Source: Hyphomicrobiales bacterium
Lineage (GTDB): Bacteria; Pseudomonadota; Alphaproteobacteria; Rhizobiales; Aestuariivirgaceae
Direction of reading: 5' to 3'
DNA: 8,317 nt
Assembly (NCBI GenBank): GCA_026987255.1
Contig: JALSNA010000371.1
Span: 1-8,317 of the forward strand
The stretch's first letter is position 1; the number at the start of each line of letters is the position of its first letter. Below the pieces are notes generated by a model. The model was given only the letters and a program-made list of their open reading frames with translations. It ran no database searches and was not told the origin of the DNA. Position numbers and translations under genes: made by a program. Positions 6,648 to 8,317 of this stretch are shown piece by piece.

Positions 6648-7499
6648 ATGCGCTCCCTGCTGCTGGTTCCGGCCGATAACCCCAGGAAGATCCAGGCCGC
6701 GCGCGATTGCGCCGCCGATGTCATCGTGCTCGATCTGGAAGACACCGTTTCCTATGAGAACAAGCCCAGGGCCCGCCAGATCGTGCGCGAGATCCTCTCT
6801 GAAAAATCCGGCGGCGAACCTGCCCAGGAAATCATGGTGCGCGTCAATGCCCTGGACGAGGCCGAATTCAACGCCGACATGGTGGCCCTGCTGGACAATC
6901 CGCCCGCATCCTTCATGCTGCCCAAGGCGGAAGGGGCAGAATGCCTCAACCGCCTGGCCCGCCACGCCGGCCCGGTTCCGGTCATCGCCATTGCCGCGGA
7001 GACCCCAGGCGGTGTCCTCAAGCTGCCAACCTTCGCCGAGAACACCCCGGACAACCTGGCCGGCCTGACCTGGGGCGCAGAAGACCTCTCCGCCCAGCTG
7101 TGCGCCGCCACCAATCATGACGAACACGGCCACCTGACCGATCCTTACCGCTTCACCCGCTCCTTGTGCCTCATGGCCGCCCGCGCCGCCAATGTCGAGC
7201 CGATCGACACCGTCTATGTGAACTACGCCGATGAGGAAGGCCTGGCCAAAAGCTGCGCCGCCGCCTTCCGTGACGGCTTCACCGGCAAGCTGGCCATTCA
7301 TCCCGCCCAGGTGGAGATCATCAACGCCGCCTTCACCCCCACTCAGGAACAGATAAGAAAGGCCCGCCGCGTCGTCGAGGCCTTTGCCCAAAAGCCCAAT
7401 GCCGGCGTTGTTTCCGTCGATGGCCGCATGTTCGACCGTCCCAATCTGATCCGTGCCCAAAGGCTGCTGCGCAAGCTTCCGCGTTATGGCGTCTCCTGA
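6648..7499 (+). CDS. CitE-like HpcH/HpaI aldolase/citrate lyase family enzyme (malyl-CoA lyase / thioesterase type)
   Basis: A cytosolic TIM-barrel enzyme of the citrate-lyase beta subunit family, which cleaves or forms C-C bonds of (citra)malyl- or citryl-CoA, or hydrolyses such CoA esters. The 283-residue product fits stand-alone CitE-like proteins. Visible signatures are RSLLLVPADNPRKI (2-15, usually VPGDxP), DVIVLDLEDTV (24-34), VRVNALD (64-70), a Mg-ligand Glu in IAAETPGG (115-122, Glu118), the Mg-ligand Asp in TWGAEDLSAQL (141-151, Asp146), and the C-terminal GKLAIHPAQVEIINAAFTP (213-231), a hallmark of the family. The start at 6648 has a near-perfect AAGGAGGT three bases upstream (6637-6644). 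No citrate lyase alpha, gamma or ligase genes are nearby, so a role in fermentative citrate lyase is unlikely; (3S)-malyl-CoA lyase/thioesterase or a CLYBL-like citramalyl-CoA role are alternatives that sequence alone does not settle. Confidence 0.9.
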   Translation: MRSLLLVPADNPRKIQAARDCAADVIVLDLEDTVSYENKPRARQIVREILSEKSGGEPAQEIMVRVNALDEAEFNADMVALLDNPPASFMLPKAEGAECLNRLARHAGPVPVIAIAAETPGGVLKLPTFAENTPDNLAGLTWGAEDLSAQLCAATNHDEHGHLTDPYRFTRSLCLMAARAANVEPIDTVYVNYADEEGLAKSCAAAFRDGFTGKLAIHPAQVEIINAAFTPTQEQIRKARRVVEAFAQKPNAGVVSVDGRMFDRPNLIRAQRLLRKLPRYGVS

Positions 7500-7585
7500 C
7501 CACCATGCCCTGCCTCTTCAAATCAGCGCCCGCCCTGCCCATATGAAAGGCATGACGACAGGCAATGTTTGAAAGGAGCAGCATG

Positions 7586-7918
7586 ATGAAAGTGGAAACC
7601 ACCACCCTGGACAAATCCACCTGGCAGGATGAGCTCATCCGCCTGTGGCGCAAGATGGACGGCAAGGATGTGCAGATCGAGGTCGATGCGCTCAATTTCG
7701 GCGATCAGATCGAGGCTGATTTCGTCCCCCTGAAAGGCCTCAGCTACGATCCCAAGGATGATGTCGTACAGGTCTGGACAGGTGAACTGGATCACCTGAT
7801 CCAGCATCCGAAGAGCATCGAGCTCGCGGTCGAAGGAGGACGTCTGCTGAGCATCCATATCACCGATGCCGATGGCGAGGTTCATCTCATCAAGCCCGAA
7901 TCCGCCGTTCTCGTCTGA
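7586..7918 (+). CDS. Small acidic DUF5335-like protein of unknown function
   Basis: The 110-residue product is soluble and acidic, with no signal peptide or membrane segment. It resembles the DUF5335 family as I remember it: an N-terminal LDKSTWQDELIRLWRKM helix, then VQIEVDALNFGDQIEADFVPL (the ExxxLxxGDQIEA core), GLSYDPKDDVVQVWTGELDH, LIQHPKSIELAVE and a closing beta-rich IHITDADGEVHLI. No function is established for the family to my knowledge. AAGGAG at 7573-7578 lies seven bases before the ATG at 7586, which decides the start; the ATG at 7583 (four bases) is nearly as good and would add one Met, while the one at 7565 lies upstream of that site. It follows the lyase gene by 86 bp, so it may be co-transcribed or have its own promoter. 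Confidence 0.8.
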   Translation: MKVETTTLDKSTWQDELIRLWRKMDGKDVQIEVDALNFGDQIEADFVPLKGLSYDPKDDVVQVWTGELDHLIQHPKSIELAVEGGRLLSIHITDADGEVHLIKPESAVLV

Positions 7919-7942
7919 GCAGGCGGCATTCCCTCCGGCATG

Positions 7943-7980
7943 AAAAAGGCCCCGGATGCGCTTGCAAAACATCCGGGGCC
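7943..7980 (-). terminator. Strong intrinsic terminator oriented to the minus strand
   Basis: GGCCCCGGATG (7948-7958) and CATCCGGGGCC (7970-7980) form a perfect 11-bp stem with an 11-base loop. The A5 run at 7943-7947 becomes U5 directly after the stem on the minus strand, a textbook intrinsic terminator. On the plus strand no T run follows. So it should end a leftward transcript arising in or beyond 7981-8317, although it lies just 25 bases after the stop of a plus-strand gene and could also cap that mRNA's 3' end. Confidence 0.7.
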
Positions 7981-8160
7981 GCATGACTGAAGCATCAAGG
8001 CGCGATCAGGGGATCGTGAGGGTCAGGCAAGGGGTGCTGCCATCAGCGGGAAACCGCGCCCTGAGGTTCGTGGGGGGAACCTGCAATCCAGTCATGTCTT
8101 CTTCGTTCCCATGACAAGATGGCCCATTTCCCGGCTCGTGGCAAGACCTAATGAGCATTG
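7981..8160 (-). ncRNA. Candidate small structured RNA read leftward (tentative)
   Basis: No plausible coding sequence is visible here. In minus-strand order the region can form GUCAUG/CAUGAC (8115-8091, 13-base loop), AGGUUC/GAACCU with loop CCCCCAC (8082-8064), GCGG-UUUC-CCGC (8057-8046) and CGAUC-CCCU-GAUCG (8016-8003), followed by the terminator at 7980-7943. Two of the loops are C-rich. The chain of hairpins ahead of a same-strand terminator is what a small RNA gene would look like. I found no convincing promoter and it matches no RNA family I can recall (6S, SRP, tmRNA and RNase P signatures are absent). The plus strand could also fold, with a GAAA tetraloop at 8050-8053. Confidence 0.25.
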
Positions 8161-8164
8161 ATCA

Positions 8165-8200
8165 CATAAATTTGTGCTAGGGTCAGGACTCATAAATTTG
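8165..8200. repeat. 10-bp direct repeat CATAAATTTG, 26 bp apart
   Basis: CATAAATTTG occurs at 8165-8174 and 8191-8200, separated by a 16-base spacer. The first copy is also flanked by CACA/TGTG (8163-8176), a near-palindrome. The repeat is A/T-rich against a G/C-rich background. It may be a pair of protein-binding sites or mark the junction of an inserted element. Confidence 0.6.
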
Positions 8201-8317
8201 AACGGCATCTGCAGGATTCATGCTTCATCCCGGAGCCTTTTCGCCCTTGCCAATACCTTCAAGTATTGCCTGCGGACGAAAAGACACCGGGATTTTGTCT
8301 GAATCCTGCATCTGCCA
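8178..8317. mobile_element. Possible end of an insertion element running off the window (tentative)
   Basis: The sequence TAGGGTCAGGACTCAT (8178-8193) reminds me of terminal inverted repeats of some IS5-like elements found in alphaproteobacteria; this is recollection, not a search. A long palindrome follows and the base composition shifts. No transposase reading frame is visible before the window ends; the short plus-strand stretch ending at the TGA at 8300 could be anything. The other end and the transposase would have to lie to the right. Confidence 0.2.
8204..8316. repeat. Nested imperfect palindrome of about 113 bp
   Basis: Paired arms nest in order: GGCA (8204-8207) with TGCC (8313-8316); TGCAGGATTCA (8210-8220) with TGAATCCTGCA (8300-8310); ATCCCGG (8227-8233) with CCGGGAT (8287-8293); CTTTTCG (8237-8243) with CGAAAAG (8277-8283); and CAATAC (8251-8256) with GTATTG (8263-8268) around the 6-base loop CTTCAA. 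The internal loops are small. It could fold as a long hairpin in RNA or as a DNA cruciform. It ends one base before the window edge, so it may extend further. Confidence 0.8.

Noticed and set aside
6294..7460. 388-codon minus-strand reading frame opposite the CitE-like gene
   Set aside because: It is antisense to a gene with intact catalytic motifs and runs into the regulatory region.
7981..8160. Possible 6S, SRP or other housekeeping RNA
   Set aside because: None of the conserved signatures I know for these RNAs (for example the GGAA-loop SRP core) is present on either strand.
1..8317. CRISPR arrays, tRNA or rRNA genes
   Set aside because: No regularly spaced direct repeats, tRNA cloverleaf or rRNA-like sequence was found on reading both strands.

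Overview
The window reads as GC-rich, densely coding chromosomal DNA of an alphaproteobacterium. That assignment rests on G/C-rich codon use, a consensus-like CtrA site (TTAA-N7-TTAAC), a local cluster of GANTC (CcrM-type) sites, and the kinds of proteins present. I cannot name the genus.

Layout. Positions 1-115 hold a factor-independent terminator for an upstream gene and the leader of ndk (116-535). A queuosine-precursor transporter of the YhhQ/VUT family follows (605-1261). A surface-polysaccharide export locus occupies 1290-5761. A large Wzz/GumC-type co-polymerase on the minus strand (1290-3695) is divergent from a plus-strand pair made of a short Wza-like outer-membrane export lipoprotein (3977-4666) and a GT-B family 4 glycosyltransferase (4670-5761). 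The co-polymerase has a fused C-terminal ATPase/BY-kinase fold whose nucleotide-binding motifs are eroded. A small receiver-domain protein on the minus strand (5765-6202) converges on the glycosyltransferase; its phospho-acceptor Asp, switch Ser/Thr and Lys all appear to be replaced.

The 445-bp gap 6203-6647 is the most information-rich non-coding stretch. It has an exact CtrA-type site, one perfect DnaA box plus two one-mismatch copies, five GANTC sites within about 200 bp, AT-rich tracts and a sequence close to the E. coli oriC 13-mer. It looks like either a replication-origin-type region or a cell-cycle-controlled promoter. To its right are a stand-alone CitE/malyl-CoA-lyase-like enzyme (6648-7499) and a small DUF5335-like protein (7586-7918).

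The last 400 bp (7919-8317) has no recognisable gene. It holds a strong hairpin whose U-tract faces the minus strand, a series of small hairpins upstream of it in that orientation (a possible small RNA), a 10-bp direct repeat, and a nested palindrome of about 113 bp running to the window edge. The palindrome may be the end of a mobile element.

The export genes form a standard chain: glycosyltransferase at the inner face, co-polymerase spanning the periplasm, outer-membrane export protein. The CtrA-type sequences near both the divergent export promoter and the pseudo-receiver gene suggest, by inference only, that surface polysaccharide output is tied to the cell cycle.
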